From Novosphingobium sp. (lineage in GTDB: Bacteria > Pseudomonadota > Alphaproteobacteria > Sphingomonadales > Sphingomonadaceae): a stretch of DNA of 40,331 nucleotides. Below are positions 30,230 to 39,329 of this stretch, piece after piece. Within the stretch, counting starts at the first letter, position 1. The number at the start of each line of letters is the position of its first letter. The notes beneath the pieces are model-generated. The model was given only the letters and a program-made list of their open reading frames with translations. It made no database searches and was not told the origin of the DNA. Both the position numbers and the translations under genes were made by a program. The stretch covers positions 1 to 40,331 of the forward strand of contig JAGNTK010000009.1 in NCBI GenBank assembly GCA_017987575.1, given 5' to 3'.

Positions 30230-30378
30230 GTTCACACGAAGACACGAAGACACAAAGATCTTGGCCCAGCGCCGCAGGCTGAATCCCTTTATGTCGACCT
30301 CCGCACTGTTGCCATCAAACTTGAAAGCGGCTGCGCCCCATGCGCCACATCTTTGTGTCTTCGTGTCTTCGTGTGAAC
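30230..30378. repeat. 149-bp imperfect palindrome, CACGAAGACACGAAG type, copy 2
   Basis: GTTCACACGAAGACACGAAG (30230 onward) with CACAAAG pairs with CTTTGTGTCTTCGTGTCTTC and GTGTGAAC to 30378. The outer 30 or so bases match perfectly and the inside only partly. It occupies half of the 302-base gap between divergent UPF0262 and dnaB. The outer arms are nearly identical to copy 1 at 22418, but the interior has diverged. Confidence 0.92.
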
Positions 30379-30397
30379 TCAAACCCTTTCATCCCCG

Positions 30398-30406
30398 CTA
30401 TCCACA
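30398..30406 (+). promoter_or_regulatory. Near-consensus DnaA box upstream of dnaB
   Basis: CTATCCACA differs at one base from the DnaA box TTATCCACA. It lies 71 bases before the dnaB start, between the repeat and the gene. A single 8-of-9 match can occur by chance, so regulation of dnaB by DnaA is only a suggestion. Confidence 0.3.
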
Positions 30407-30476
30407 GGGTCAAATCAGCGAACGCCAGTCCGCAGCGCTTGCGCAAAGTCCAACCCCCGCGCATGGATCGCCGCTT

Positions 30477-31985
30477 ATGGCTGAACCAATTCCCTTTCCC
30501 CGCGCTGATGAAACCGCTGCCCGTGCACTCCCTTCTAACGTAGAGGCAGAAGCCGCGTTCTTGGGGGCGGCGCTGATTGACAACCGGGTGATCGAGGAAC
30601 TGGTCACGCCGATCAGGCCCGATCATTTCTTTGAACCGGTCCACGGCCGGATTTTTGAACGCGTTCTGCAGTTGCTCGATCGCAAGGCAGTGGTCACCCC
30701 GGTCACGCTCAAGCCCTATTTCGAAGCGGATGAGGCGCTGAAGGAGTTGGGTGGATCGGCCTATCTGGCGCGATTGACCGCTGATGGTCAGGGGCTGTTG
30801 GCACCGCGCGAACTGGCCGAACAGATCTATGATCTGGCCTTGCTGCGCGAACTGGTGTCAGTTGGGCGCAATCTGGTCAATTCGGCGCTCGATACCTCGG
30901 AAAGCGTCGATCCGATGGATCAGGTCGCCCAGGCCGAAGCGGCGCTGTACAAAGTGGCCGAAGGTGCTTCGAGCGCCAGCGAGGCACAGGGCTTTGCCAT
31001 GGCCACCCGGACCGCGCTGGGCATGATCGAAACCGCGCTGCTTTCAGGCGGGCACATTTCTGGCAAGACCACCGGGCTAGTTTCAATCAACGAAAAGATC
31101 GGCGGGCTGCACGATAGCGATCTGATCATTCTGGCTGGGCGTCCGGGCATGGGCAAAACCTCGCTTGCCACCAACATTGCCTTCAACGCAGCTGACCGGC
31201 TGCGCCGCGACATTGCCGATGGAATTGCGCCCGAAAAATCGGTCGGCGCGGCCTGCGCGTTTTTCAGCCTGGAAATGAGCGCCGATCAGCTCGCCACGCG
31301 TATTCTGGCCGAACAGTCCGGGATCAGCAGCGAAGCTTTGCGGATGGGCAAGATCAGCCGTGAGGATTTCCAGCAGCTGTCCTATGCCAGCCAGCGGCTC
31401 GCCGAATTGCCGCTCTACATCGATGATACCCCGGCGCTGTCGATCTCGGCGCTGCGGACCCGCGCGCGGCGATTGAAGCGGCGGCACGATATCGGGCTGG
31501 TGGTGGTCGATTACCTCCAGCTCCTGCAGGGATCGGGCCGCGCGAGCGACAACCGGGTTAATGAAATCTCGGAAATCAGCCGTGGCCTCAAGACGCTGGC
31601 CAAAGAACTGGCCTGCCCGGTGATCGCACTGTCGCAGCTCAGCCGCGCGGTCGAACAGCGTGAAGACAAACGCCCGCAGCTGTCGGACTTGCGCGAATCG
31701 GGCTCGATCGAGCAGGACGCTGATATGGTCTGGTTCGTGTTCCGTGAAGACTATTACGTGGCCGCGCGCGAACCCAAGGTGCCGCAAGACAGCGATGATG
31801 CCAAAACGCATGAAGCCCACACTGCGTGGCAGGCGGAAATGGAACGGGTCTATGGCACGGCGGAACTGATCGTGGCCAAACAGCGCCACGGTTCAACCGG
31901 CAAGGTGCGGATGCGGTTCGAATCGCGGATCACCCGGTTCAGCGATCTGGCCGATGAGAGCCAGCGCCATGAGAGTTACGAATAG
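30477..31985 (+). CDS. dnaB: Replicative DNA helicase DnaB
   Basis: DnaB is the hexameric replication-fork helicase loaded by DnaA/DnaC-type loaders. The 502-residue protein has the N-terminal primase-contacting domain (PSNVEAEAAFLGAALIDNRV), then the RecA-like core with Walker A GRPGMGKTSLATNIA near residue 222, GLVVVDYLQLLQG, and ALSQLSRAVEQREDKRPQ with the arginine finger region. DLRESGSIEQDADMV follows. There is no intein. ATG 30477 gives the conventional start MAEPIPFPRA; the open frame upstream is repeat-derived. It is monocistronic, with rpoZ following after a 111-base AT-rich gap. Confidence 0.96.
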   Translation: MAEPIPFPRADETAARALPSNVEAEAAFLGAALIDNRVIEELVTPIRPDHFFEPVHGRIFERVLQLLDRKAVVTPVTLKPYFEADEALKELGGSAYLARLTADGQGLLAPRELAEQIYDLALLRELVSVGRNLVNSALDTSESVDPMDQVAQAEAALYKVAEGASSASEAQGFAMATRTALGMIETALLSGGHISGKTTGLVSINEKIGGLHDSDLIILAGRPGMGKTSLATNIAFNAADRLRRDIADGIAPEKSVGAACAFFSLEMSADQLATRILAEQSGISSEALRMGKISREDFQQLSYASQRLAELPLYIDDTPALSISALRTRARRLKRRHDIGLVVVDYLQLLQGSGRASDNRVNEISEISRGLKTLAKELACPVIALSQLSRAVEQREDKRPQLSDLRESGSIEQDADMVWFVFREDYYVAAREPKVPQDSDDAKTHEAHTAWQAEMERVYGTAELIVAKQRHGSTGKVRMRFESRITRFSDLADESQRHESYE

Positions 31986-32027
31986 TTTTAAAAATCATTT
32001 ATAAACAATATGTTATGCGAATTTTCC

Positions 32028-32057
32028 TTGACTTCCGAATCGCTTAGCGCCTAAGCG
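32028..32057 (+). promoter_or_regulatory. Candidate rpoZ promoter with dyad CGCTTAG-CGC-CTAAGCG
   Basis: TTGACT (32028-32033) is followed 17-18 bases later by CTAAGCG, similar to the TTGACT-N17-TAACGG pair before rpmH and rpmJ. A perfect seven-base-arm dyad, CGCTTAG-CGC-CTAAGCG (32041-32057), overlaps the -10 region. The promoter call is moderate and a regulator for the dyad is unknown. Confidence 0.45.
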
Positions 32058-32096
32058 CGGCCATTCCCGGCTTTTTGTAGTGAATTGGAGTGCCCG

Positions 32097-32441
32097 ATGG
32101 CGCGCGTTACTGTTGAAGATTGTGTCGACAAGATCCCGAACCGTTTCGACCTTGTCCTGATGGCTGCGCAGCGGGCGCGGGAAATTTCGGGCGGGGCGGA
32201 AATCACCATCGACCGTGATCGCGACAAGAATCCGGTTGTGGCGCTGCGCGAAATCGCCGAACAGACAGTGCGTCCTGACCTGCTGAAGGAATCGGTGATC
32301 AGCTCGCTTCAGCGCGTGCTGCCAGACGATGATGATGAGGTCGATGATGTCGGCTCGCTCAGCCAGTCGGCCGAAGCCCTGCGGATCACTGCAGCCGCGC
32401 CAGTGCGCAACACCTCGATCGGCGGCGATTACGAAGGGTAA
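32097..32441 (+). CDS. rpoZ: RNA polymerase omega subunit
   Basis: Omega helps assemble beta-prime into the polymerase. The 114-residue product has the conserved N-terminus [31 protein letters not shown] and [14 protein letters not shown]. An acidic stretch (DDDDEVDDV) and a variable tail follow, which is longer than in gammaproteobacteria. ATG 32097 has GGAG six bases upstream. No spoT or gmk is adjacent, unlike in E. coli. A strong terminator follows the stop. Confidence 0.95.
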   Translation: MARVTVEDCVDKIPNRFDLVLMAAQRAREISGGAEITIDRDRDKNPVVALREIAEQTVRPDLLKESVISSLQRVLPDDDDEVDDVGSLSQSAEALRITAAAPVRNTSIGGDYEG

Positions 32442-32465
32442 TTGCCCCTCAGTACGCTGCCTTAC

Positions 32466-32502
32466 AAAAAGGCCCGCTTCCCTGGCGGATGCGGGCCTTT
32501 TT
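32466..32502. terminator. Bidirectional terminator between rpoZ and the convergent secreted-protein gene
   Basis: AAAAAGGCCCGC and GCGGGCCTTTTT form a perfect 12-base-pair stem around a 13-base loop. T and A runs on both flanks allow termination on either strand. It lies 24 bases after the rpoZ stop and 12 bases after the stop of the minus-strand gene. Confidence 0.88.
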
Positions 32503-32513
32503 GGTTTTTCAGC

Positions 32514-32888
32514 TTACCGGCACGGGTAAGTGCGAATGAAGTAGTCGGCCATGGCCTGCTTCATACTCACGCGCGGGCGGACAGCTTCGGGGTAGGTCCG
32601 CAGGAACGCCAGCAGTTGGTCCGAATTGACTCTGGCACCTTTGGGCGGGCAGCTTGAAGGACGGCCGGCGGCCTTTTCCTGCGTTAACCGGGCCTTATAC
32701 GCTCCGCCTGCTGCTTCGCCTTCGGCGCGCAGGACTTTAATGTCAGAAGAAAACAGCGCTGCTGCGCCCTTTGCCTTCAGGGCATCGGCCTTGCCCAGGA
32801 AAGTGGCAACAGTCATGTCCCCCGGCGCCGCCAGCAGCGGGGCGGCAAGGGTCATGCTGGCTGCAAGGACAAGGATCAGGCGCTTCAT
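32514..32888 (-). CDS. Small secreted protein, Rap1a/Tai-like
   Basis: This 124-residue protein has a signal peptide (MKRLILVLAASMTLAAPLLA). A helical domain follows, with a Cys in SSCPPKGARVNSDQLLAFLR and a final Cys in YFIRTYPCR, a likely disulfide. The pattern of a Cys-Pro followed by a helix, a YPEAVRPRVS stretch and a C-terminal PC resembles the Rap1a/Tai fold, which includes periplasmic type VI immunity proteins. Many relatives have no link to secretion systems, and none is visible here. The divergent DUF3667 gene starts 85 bases away. Confidence 0.55.
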   Translation of the reverse strand: MKRLILVLAASMTLAAPLLAAPGDMTVATFLGKADALKAKGAAALFSSDIKVLRAEGEAAGGAYKARLTQEKAAGRPSSCPPKGARVNSDQLLAFLRTYPEAVRPRVSMKQAMADYFIRTYPCR

Positions 32889-32973
32889 CAGGATACTCCA
32901 GTCAGGTAAACAGCTGCATCGCTTGACCGAAGTCGGCTTGCAAGAGCATGAACGAAGCGATGGGGATCAAGGC

Positions 32974-34014
32974 ATGAGCGATGGCGAAGTTATCGGCGAA
33001 TTGGCAACCGGCGCACTGACTGCGCGCGCGCTTGAACCGGAGCACGGTGAAGGCGGCGCTGATGGTCACACCCACGAAGCATCGTGCCTCAATTGTGGGA
33101 CTGCGTTGGTTGGTCGGCACTGCCATCAATGTGGGCAAGCCGCGCATGTTCACCGCACGCTGGGGGCCTTCTTCCACGATCTGCTGCACGGTGTGTTTCA
33201 TTTCGAAGGCAAGATCTGGCGCACCTTGCCGATGCTGGCTTGGAAGCCCGGACGCCTGACCCGCGAATATATTGACGGACGCCGCGCCAGTTATGTCAGC
33301 CCGATAGCCCTGTTTCTGTTCAGCGTGTTCTTGATGTTCGCAGTTGTGAACCAGTTCGCCGACGCATTTGATCCGGGCAACATCGTCAAGGTCAATGGAA
33401 CCAGCGTCAACGAAGGGCTGCCTGATCAGACCAGAAAGCTGGCCGAACTAAAGGCCCGCCGGGACGAGCTTGTGCGCACCGGCCAGCCGACATTCGGGAT
33501 CGATGGCCAGATATCGGGCGCGGAAGAGGCGCTGCGGGTGATGCAGGAAGTCAAACAGGCCAATTTTGAAGAGCTCAACGCCCGCAGCGATGTACCGGCT
33601 ATCGATCAGACGCTGAAAGCGCTCAAGACAAATCCGGGCCTGGTACTCTACAAGCTGCAAAGCAACGCGTACAAATTCAGCTGGGCGCTGATCCCGATCT
33701 CGGTTCCGTTCGTCTGGCTGCTATTCGCCTGGCGCCGCCAGTTCCACCTCTATGATCACACCGTGTTCGTGACCTATTCACTCAGCTTCATGACCTTGCT
33801 GGTCGTGGTGCTGACGCTGGCGATGGCTGCAGGGGCGCCGCTGGTTACGTCGGCGGCAATCGTGATCCCGCCGATCCATATGTACCGCCAGCTGCGCGGT
33901 GCCTATGGCCTCAGCCGCCGCAGCGCGCTGTGGCGCACTGCGGCGTTGATCGGCATTGCGGTAACCACGCTGATCCTTTTTGCGATGCTGCTGCTGGCGC
34001 AGACCGGGGGCTAG
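32974..34014 (+). CDS. DUF3667 zinc-ribbon membrane protein
   Basis: This 346-residue protein has a short acidic N-terminus and a zinc ribbon SCLNCGTALVGRHCHQCGQ. The family's conserved HDLLHGVFHFEGKIWRTLPM and KPGRLTREYIDGRRASYVSP follow. There is one membrane helix near 110-130, a soluble helical stretch, and a cluster of helices at the C-terminus. This matches DUF3667, which has no known function. ATG 32974 is preferred for its position before the zinc ribbon; the upstream open frame is antisense to the neighbouring gene. Its stop is four bases from the convergent ftsH stop. Confidence 0.85.
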   Translation: MSDGEVIGELATGALTARALEPEHGEGGADGHTHEASCLNCGTALVGRHCHQCGQAAHVHRTLGAFFHDLLHGVFHFEGKIWRTLPMLAWKPGRLTREYIDGRRASYVSPIALFLFSVFLMFAVVNQFADAFDPGNIVKVNGTSVNEGLPDQTRKLAELKARRDELVRTGQPTFGIDGQISGAEEALRVMQEVKQANFEELNARSDVPAIDQTLKALKTNPGLVLYKLQSNAYKFSWALIPISVPFVWLLFAWRRQFHLYDHTVFVTYSLSFMTLLVVVLTLAMAAGAPLVTSAAIVIPPIHMYRQLRGAYGLSRRSALWRTAALIGIAVTTLILFAMLLLAQTGG

Positions 34015-34018
34015 GCGA

Positions 34019-35962
34019 TCAGGCCCCTTGCGCCTCTGCCCCGGCGAACCGCTTGCCTGCCTTGGGCACAGCAGAACCTTTGACTGGCGGCAAGGCAGAA
34101 GGGCCAACTGGATCGACCGGACGGTCAATCTTGCCGCTCTCGAGCAGTTCCTTGATTTCGTCGCCGGTCAGCGTTTCATATTCGAGCAGCGTCTGGGCCA
34201 GCAGATGCAGCTTGTCGATCTGGGCTTTCAGGATCGAAGTTGCGCGCTTGTGCCCGCCTTCGACCAGCGCCTTGATCTCAGCATCAATCAGCTTGTTGGT
34301 TTCAGCTGACTGCATGGTCCGTTGTGATCCACCATAGCCGAGATAGCCTTCCTGCGTTTCTTCATACTGGAGCGGACCCAGCTTTTCCGACATGCCCCAG
34401 CGCGTTACCATCTTGCGGGCCAATGAAGTGGCCTGCTGGATGTCGGACGAGGCACCAGATGAGACCTTGTCGTGCCCAAAGATCAGTTCTTCGGCCACCC
34501 GGCCACCCATCCCGACCGAGAGATGCGCGTGCATCTGTTCGCGGTGGAATGAATAGCTGTCGCGTTCCGGCAGGCGGACCACCATGCCGAGCGCGCCGCC
34601 GCGCGGGATGATCGTGGCCTTGTGGATCGGGTCGGATGCCGGTTCGTTGACCGAAACCAGCGCGTGGCCAGCTTCGTGATAGGCGGTCATCTTTTTCTCG
34701 TCATCGGTCATGACCATGGAGCGGCGTTCGGCCCCCATCATGACCTTGTCCTTGGCGTCTTCGAATTCCTTCATCGCCACCAGCCGCTTTTTCCGGCGTG
34801 CGGCCAGCAGTGCGGCTTCGTTGACCAGGTTTGCAAGATCCGCGCCTGAAAAGCCTGGCGTGCCGCGCGCGATCACCCGCGGGTTGACGTCTGGAGCCAG
34901 TGGAACCTTCTTCATGTGCACGGCCAGGATCTTTTCGCGGCCTTCGATATCGGGAACCGAGACAATCACCTGACGGTCAAACCGGCCAGGACGCAGCAGT
35001 GCGGGGTCGAGCACGTCAGGGCGGTTGGTTGCGGCGATGATGATAATGCCTTCGTTGGCTTCAAACCCATCCATTTCGACCAGCAACTGGTTGAGCGTCT
35101 GTTCACGTTCATCGTTGCTGTTGCCAAGGCCGTGGCCGCGGTGGCGACCGACCGCGTCGATTTCATCAATGAAAACGATGCACGGGGCGTTCTTTTTGGC
35201 CTGTTCAAACATGTCGCGCACCCGGCTGGCGCCGACGCCGACGAACATTTCAACAAAGTCCGAACCTGAAATCGTGAAGAACGGTACGCCCGCTTCACCC
35301 GCGATCGCGCGCGCGAGCAGGGTTTTGCCGGTGCCCGGAGGGCCAACCAGCAGTGCGCCCTTGGGGATCTGGCCACCCAGCTTGGAAAACCGGTGCGGAT
35401 CCTTCAGGAACTCGACGATTTCTTCCAGCTCCTCGCGCGCTTCATCAATCCCGGCTACGTCGGCAAAGGTAACCCGGCCCTGCTTTTCGGTCAGCATCTT
35501 GGCTTTGCTTTTGCCAAAGCCCATCGCTCCGCCAGCACCGCCACCCTTCTGGAACTGGCGCATGGCAAAGACCATAAGGCCGATCAGCAGCAGAAACGGC
35601 AACGTCTGGAACAGGATGGCGACCAGTAGATTGGGCTCATCAACCGGTTTGCCATCATACTGCACACCGTTTTCCTGCAACAACGTGGGCAGGGTGGCGT
35701 CGTTCGGGATCGGCACGGTGGTGAACGGCTTGTCGCCATCCTTGAACACGCCGTTGATCTTGGTGTCCGAGACGACCACAGATTTGATCTTGCCTTCGGC
35801 CACTTGCGCGCGGAACTCCGAATAACCGATCGGTTCGCCCGGAACGGCGCCCCGGCTGTCAAACAGCGAAACCATGACCAGCAGGGCCAGAAAAACCCCG
35901 CCCCAGATCATCAGATTCTTCATCCACGGCGAACCGGTGGGCTGTTCCTCGTTATTGTTCAT
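34019..35962 (-). CDS. ftsH: ATP-dependent zinc metalloprotease FtsH
   Basis: FtsH is a membrane-anchored AAA+ protease that degrades misfolded membrane proteins and regulatory proteins. The 647-residue product has two transmembrane segments ([18 protein letters not shown] and [20 protein letters not shown]) flanking a periplasmic domain. Walker A is GPPGTGKT near residue 208, Walker [13 protein letters not shown], and the second region of homology [20 protein letters not shown]. The protease motif YHEAGHAL is near 427 with its Asp ligand in [14 protein letters not shown] 35962 is preceded by AAAGGA. No tilS is adjacent. Confidence 0.97.
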   Translation of the reverse strand: MNNNEEQPTGSPWMKNLMIWGGVFLALLVMVSLFDSRGAVPGEPIGYSEFRAQVAEGKIKSVVVSDTKINGVFKDGDKPFTTVPIPNDATLPTLLQENGVQYDGKPVDEPNLLVAILFQTLPFLLLIGLMVFAMRQFQKGGGAGGAMGFGKSKAKMLTEKQGRVTFADVAGIDEAREELEEIVEFLKDPHRFSKLGGQIPKGALLVGPPGTGKTLLARAIAGEAGVPFFTISGSDFVEMFVGVGASRVRDMFEQAKKNAPCIVFIDEIDAVGRHRGHGLGNSNDEREQTLNQLLVEMDGFEANEGIIIIAATNRPDVLDPALLRPGRFDRQVIVSVPDIEGREKILAVHMKKVPLAPDVNPRVIARGTPGFSGADLANLVNEAALLAARRKKRLVAMKEFEDAKDKVMMGAERRSMVMTDDEKKMTAYHEAGHALVSVNEPASDPIHKATIIPRGGALGMVVRLPERDSYSFHREQMHAHLSVGMGGRVAEELIFGHDKVSSGASSDIQQATSLARKMVTRWGMSEKLGPLQYEETQEGYLGYGGSQRTMQSAETNKLIDAEIKALVEGGHKRATSILKAQIDKLHLLAQTLLEYETLTGDEIKELLESGKIDRPVDPVGPSALPPVKGSAVPKAGKRFAGAEAQGA

Positions 35963-35987
35963 GCGCGCAGGGTCCTTTCGTCAAACC

Positions 35988-36015
35988 TATGTAGGGCGCG
36001 GTGACTGAATCGCAA
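35988..36015 (-). promoter_or_regulatory. Candidate ftsH promoter
   Basis: On the minus strand TTGCGA (36010-36015), a 16-base spacer and TACATA (35988-35993) lie just upstream of the ftsH leader. The hexamers are fair matches to sigma70-type promoters. Heat-shock control is common for ftsH but cannot be read from this sequence. Confidence 0.35.
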
Positions 36016-36096
36016 GCTAACGGGCATATTGCAGCCGCGCGGCTTGCGTGGATTATTGCGCAATTGCACAAGGTCGCGTCGGGATCAGGGGGCGAA

Positions 36097-37242
36097 ATGG
36101 ATCATAGTCAGGCTTTTGCAGGCGACCGGTTTGCCAACTGGGCACCGTTTCCGGCACGTTTGCTGTTGCTGGCAGTTGCGCTGCTGTTGCTCGCAGCGGC
36201 GTTGGTCCCGATCAAGGCGGGCAAGCAAGAAACCGAAGTGGCCGGGTTCACCGATGTTATTGTCGGCAAGGTCAATCAAGCGGCGCAGCGTCCACGCGAC
36301 GATGATCTGGCGCTCTATGATCGGGTGATCGAACGGATCGGGCACGGCGAAAATTACTATGCAGTAGCAGCGCAAGAGCATCGCGAGGCCCACTATCCGC
36401 TACGCCCGGGCGTAGCGGTGCGCTTGCCAACGCTGGCCTATCTGGCGGCCATGCTGGGCGATACTGGCAAGGGCGCCGATGTGCTGGTGCCGGGTTTGCT
36501 GGCCGCCGCAATCGCCCTTTTGGTGGCAACACTTTGGGCGTGGTGGCGCCGGTTGGGTGATGAAGGGCTGGGGCAGCGCGAGCGGCGCTGGGCCTTGGCG
36601 TTGCTGTTCTATGGCGCTTCGCTGGGGCTGAACCGCTATTACTTCGTACTCCATGAGCTGTGGGCCGGGATGCTGCTGGCTCTGGCGATGGGGTTGCACC
36701 GGCCGGGCAGGAAATGGCTGGGCGCCTTGCTGGTTGCCGCGCTGGCATTGTCGATCCGCGAGCATGCATTGCCGTTTGTGTTGCTGATGGCCGCCATGGC
36801 GTTCTGGCGGCGCGACTGGAAGGAAGGCGCGGCGTGGAGCGGACTGGCTGCGGCGTTCTTTGCCTACCTCGTCTGGCATCTGGCACAAGTTGCACAGTAT
36901 GTCCTGCCCAGCGACGTGATGGGGCCCGCTTGGCTGGAGCTGCGCGGGCTGTCCGGCTGGCTTTCCACTGTGGTCTTATCCAGCAATCTGCGGTTGCTGT
37001 CGCATTTTGTGGCCGGACCGCTGGTGGTGCTGATGGTTTTCGGTTGGGCTGGCTGGAAAAGTCCGGCCGGCACTTTCGCGACGCTGCTTTACCTGGGTTA
37101 CGGTCTGGCTTTCATGATCGCCGGCCGGCCCGATAACTTCTACTGGGGCGCGGTGATCGCCCCGGCGATGTTCATCGGGCTGGCGTTTGTGCCGATGGCG
37201 CTGAAGTCTTTGCTAACCGCAGCAAAGCCAATCAGGCGGTAA
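36097..37242 (+). CDS. Polytopic membrane protein, GT-C-like glycosyltransferase fold possible
   Basis: This 381-residue protein has about nine hydrophobic helices. After the first helix a soluble loop contains ERIGHGENYYAVAAQEHR and YPLRPGVAVRLPTLAYLA, the Glu/Arg and R-x-P arrangement seen near the catalytic loop of GT-C lipid-linked sugar transferases (ArnT/PMT-like). That assignment is tentative. ATG 36097 has AGGGGG four bases upstream; an in-frame GTG at 36001 would add 32 residues. It is divergent from ftsH and its end overlaps the convergent DUF4345-like gene by 11 bases. Confidence 0.6.
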   Translation: MDHSQAFAGDRFANWAPFPARLLLLAVALLLLAAALVPIKAGKQETEVAGFTDVIVGKVNQAAQRPRDDDLALYDRVIERIGHGENYYAVAAQEHREAHYPLRPGVAVRLPTLAYLAAMLGDTGKGADVLVPGLLAAAIALLVATLWAWWRRLGDEGLGQRERRWALALLFYGASLGLNRYYFVLHELWAGMLLALAMGLHRPGRKWLGALLVAALALSIREHALPFVLLMAAMAFWRRDWKEGAAWSGLAAAFFAYLVWHLAQVAQYVLPSDVMGPAWLELRGLSGWLSTVVLSSNLRLLSHFVAGPLVVLMVFGWAGWKSPAGTFATLLYLGYGLAFMIAGRPDNFYWGAVIAPAMFIGLAFVPMALKSLLTAAKPIRR

Positions 37243-37630
37243 GTTCTTCGATCTTGTGATGGGGCAGCACCCGCCAGGCTGCAATCAGGACGAGGACGTG
37301 AACCGCCTCAACCGCCATCGGGATCGGCCAGCCGGGATAGGTTCCATCCAACATCACGCTGGCAGCGCGGACGACCACGGCCGTGCCCATCAGCGCGGCG
37401 GGCACCAGCAACAGATCGCCATTACGGCGCCAGGCTCCGAGTATCATGCATACTGCGATCACCCCGAAAAAGGCCGCAAAGTCTGCGCGCAGCGTTGATG
37501 TGCCCTGATTGCCCAGCCCGGCCAAACCAAAGCCGGCCGCGGTCGCATCCGGGTTGAACAGAAAGTTCAGACCCATGAACAGGTCAAACATGCCGAGCAG
37601 AAAGATCACTGCAGTCAGTACAAAGCGCAT
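37232..37630 (-). CDS. Small four-helix membrane protein, DUF4345-like
   Basis: This 132-residue protein has four predicted membrane helices: FVLTAVIFLLGMFDLFMGLN, FAAFFGVIAVCMILGAW, LLVPAALMGTAVVVRAASV and AVEAVHVLVLIAAWRVL. The conserved-looking TLRADFAAFFG and VVRAASVMLDGTYP stretches resemble DUF4345, a family of unknown function. ATG 37630 is the first start giving a membrane helix directly; upstream residues would be antisense to the coaBC leader. No partner can be inferred. Confidence 0.65.
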   Translation of the reverse strand: MRFVLTAVIFLLGMFDLFMGLNFLFNPDATAAGFGLAGLGNQGTSTLRADFAAFFGVIAVCMILGAWRRNGDLLLVPAALMGTAVVVRAASVMLDGTYPGWPIPMAVEAVHVLVLIAAWRVLPHHKIEELTA

Positions 37631-37736
37631 CGCGTTAACCACCCCTGTTAGTCCGATTTTTCCCACTCTGCCCCATTCCGCGCTAATCGCAAAGCCTGTT
37701 GCGCATAGGGGAAGGGCGTTGCACAAGCGCGTTGAA

Positions 37737-39329
37737 ATGACGGCTCCACGCATCCTGTTGGTCGTGGGCGGCGGGATCGCTGCCTACAAGGCCTGTGAAC
37801 TCGTCCGCTTGATCCGCAAGGGCGGCGGCGATGTGACCTGCGTCCTGACCGAGGGCGGGTCCAAATTCATCACCGCGATGACGCTTGCTGCGCTCAGCGA
37901 AAATCCGGTTCACACCACCTTGTGGGATCTGACCAGTGAGGTCGAGATGGGCCACATCCAACTCTCGCGCAGCGCCGATCTGGTGGTCGTTTGCCCGGCA
38001 ACGGCAGACCTGCTGGCCAAGATGGCCCATGGCATTGCCGATGATATGGCGACCACGCTGCTGCTGGCCACGGACAAACCGGTCATGGCCGTGCCCGCAA
38101 TGAATGTGCGAATGTGGGAACACGCCGCTACCCAGGCCAATGTTGCCGCATTGAGCGAGCGCGGCATTCATGTGTTGATGCCGGATGAAGGCCCGATGGC
38201 TTGCGGCGAATTTGGCGCTGGGCGTCTGCCTGAACCGGTCGCAGTCTATAATGCGATATGTGATCTGCTGGGGACTGAGCCGATGCTGCTCCCTGCGCCA
38301 GAGCCGCTGCCTACGCTCGATCTGCCGGATTGGGATGCACCGCAGAGTGAGGATACCGGACTGGGCGGCCTGTCAGGCAGTCTGATCCAGCGCAGCAGCG
38401 AGCGGACCCCGCTTGAATTTGCCGATGAGCCAATCGAGGGGGATTTTGCCGAACTGGCAATCGATGAACCCGTGCCGGTTGCGGTCGATCTGAACAGTCC
38501 GATCCTGTCTAAGAAAGGCAAAGCCAAGGCCGCTCCGCCGACCGATCCTGAAGCGATCAACCATACTGTTTCGCCGCACGGTGATGCCCATGCACCCGAA
38601 CCGTTTGAAGAAGGCGTGCTGGCAGCCGATCCGTTGGCCGGGCAGCCCGACTTTGCCCCGGACGACGCGCTGATCGACCCCGAAGGGCCGCTGAAGGGCA
38701 AGCACGTGCTCGTCACCGCCGGCCCGACTCACGAGCCGATCGACCCAGTTCGCTACATCGCCAACCGTTCTTCGGGCAAACAGGGCTATGCGATTGCCGC
38801 CGCCGCAGCGCGGCTGGGCGCGCGGGTGACGCTGGTCTCTGGCCCGGTCATGCTGCCTAACCCGCCCGGGGTGGACCGGATCAACGTTGAAACCGCCCGC
38901 GATATGGCCGAGGCTGTCAGGCAATCGCTTCCCGCCGATGCAGCGGTGATGGTCGCGGCTGTGGCCGATTGGCGCACAACAGAATTCTCGACCGAGAAGA
39001 TGAAAAAGCGCGGTGCCGCACCGCCTGCTCTGCGGCTGACCGAAAATCCCGATATCCTCGCGATGGTGGCCGTCAGCGACAAGCGGCCCAAGCTGGTCGT
39101 CGGCTTTGCGGCGGAAACCGAAAAGGTGGTTGAGCACGCCAAGGAAAAGCGCAAGCGCAAGGGCGCTGACTGGATCATTGCCAACGACGTTTCGGGTGAT
39201 GTGATGGGCGGTGATGCCAATGCCGTGCATATTATCACCCCCAAGGGTGTTGAAGACCTTCCGGAAATGGCAAAGGGCGAAATCGCCATGGCTATTGTCC
39301 AGAGGATCGCCGATGCACTCGCCAAATGA
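37737..39329 (+). CDS. coaBC: Bifunctional phosphopantothenoylcysteine decarboxylase/synthetase
   Basis: CoaBC joins cysteine to 4'-phosphopantothenate using CTP and decarboxylates the product, in CoA synthesis. The N-terminal CoaC flavoprotein shows [14 protein letters not shown], the catalytic His in [20 protein letters not shown], and the Cys loop [14 protein letters not shown]. The C-terminal CoaB has [28 protein letters not shown], the KMKKRG Lys, GFAAET and ANDVSGD. The 530 residues exceed the usual 400 because an acidic, Pro-rich, probably disordered stretch of about 130 residues separates the domains (roughly 185-315). The ATG at 37737 has a weak ribosome-binding site. The dut start lies inside its last codons. 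Confidence 0.95.
   Translation: MTAPRILLVVGGGIAAYKACELVRLIRKGGGDVTCVLTEGGSKFITAMTLAALSENPVHTTLWDLTSEVEMGHIQLSRSADLVVVCPATADLLAKMAHGIADDMATTLLLATDKPVMAVPAMNVRMWEHAATQANVAALSERGIHVLMPDEGPMACGEFGAGRLPEPVAVYNAICDLLGTEPMLLPAPEPLPTLDLPDWDAPQSEDTGLGGLSGSLIQRSSERTPLEFADEPIEGDFAELAIDEPVPVAVDLNSPILSKKGKAKAAPPTDPEAINHTVSPHGDAHAPEPFEEGVLAADPLAGQPDFAPDDALIDPEGPLKGKHVLVTAGPTHEPIDPVRYIANRSSGKQGYAIAAAAARLGARVTLVSGPVMLPNPPGVDRINVETARDMAEAVRQSLPADAAVMVAAVADWRTTEFSTEKMKKRGAAPPALRLTENPDILAMVAVSDKRPKLVVGFAAETEKVVEHAKEKRKRKGADWIIANDVSGDVMGGDANAVHIITPKGVEDLPEMAKGEIAMAIVQRIADALAK

Noticed and set aside
30195..30476. Longer N-terminus for DnaB
   Set aside because: The extension translates the palindromic repeat and is unlike any DnaB; ATG 30477 gives a normal length.
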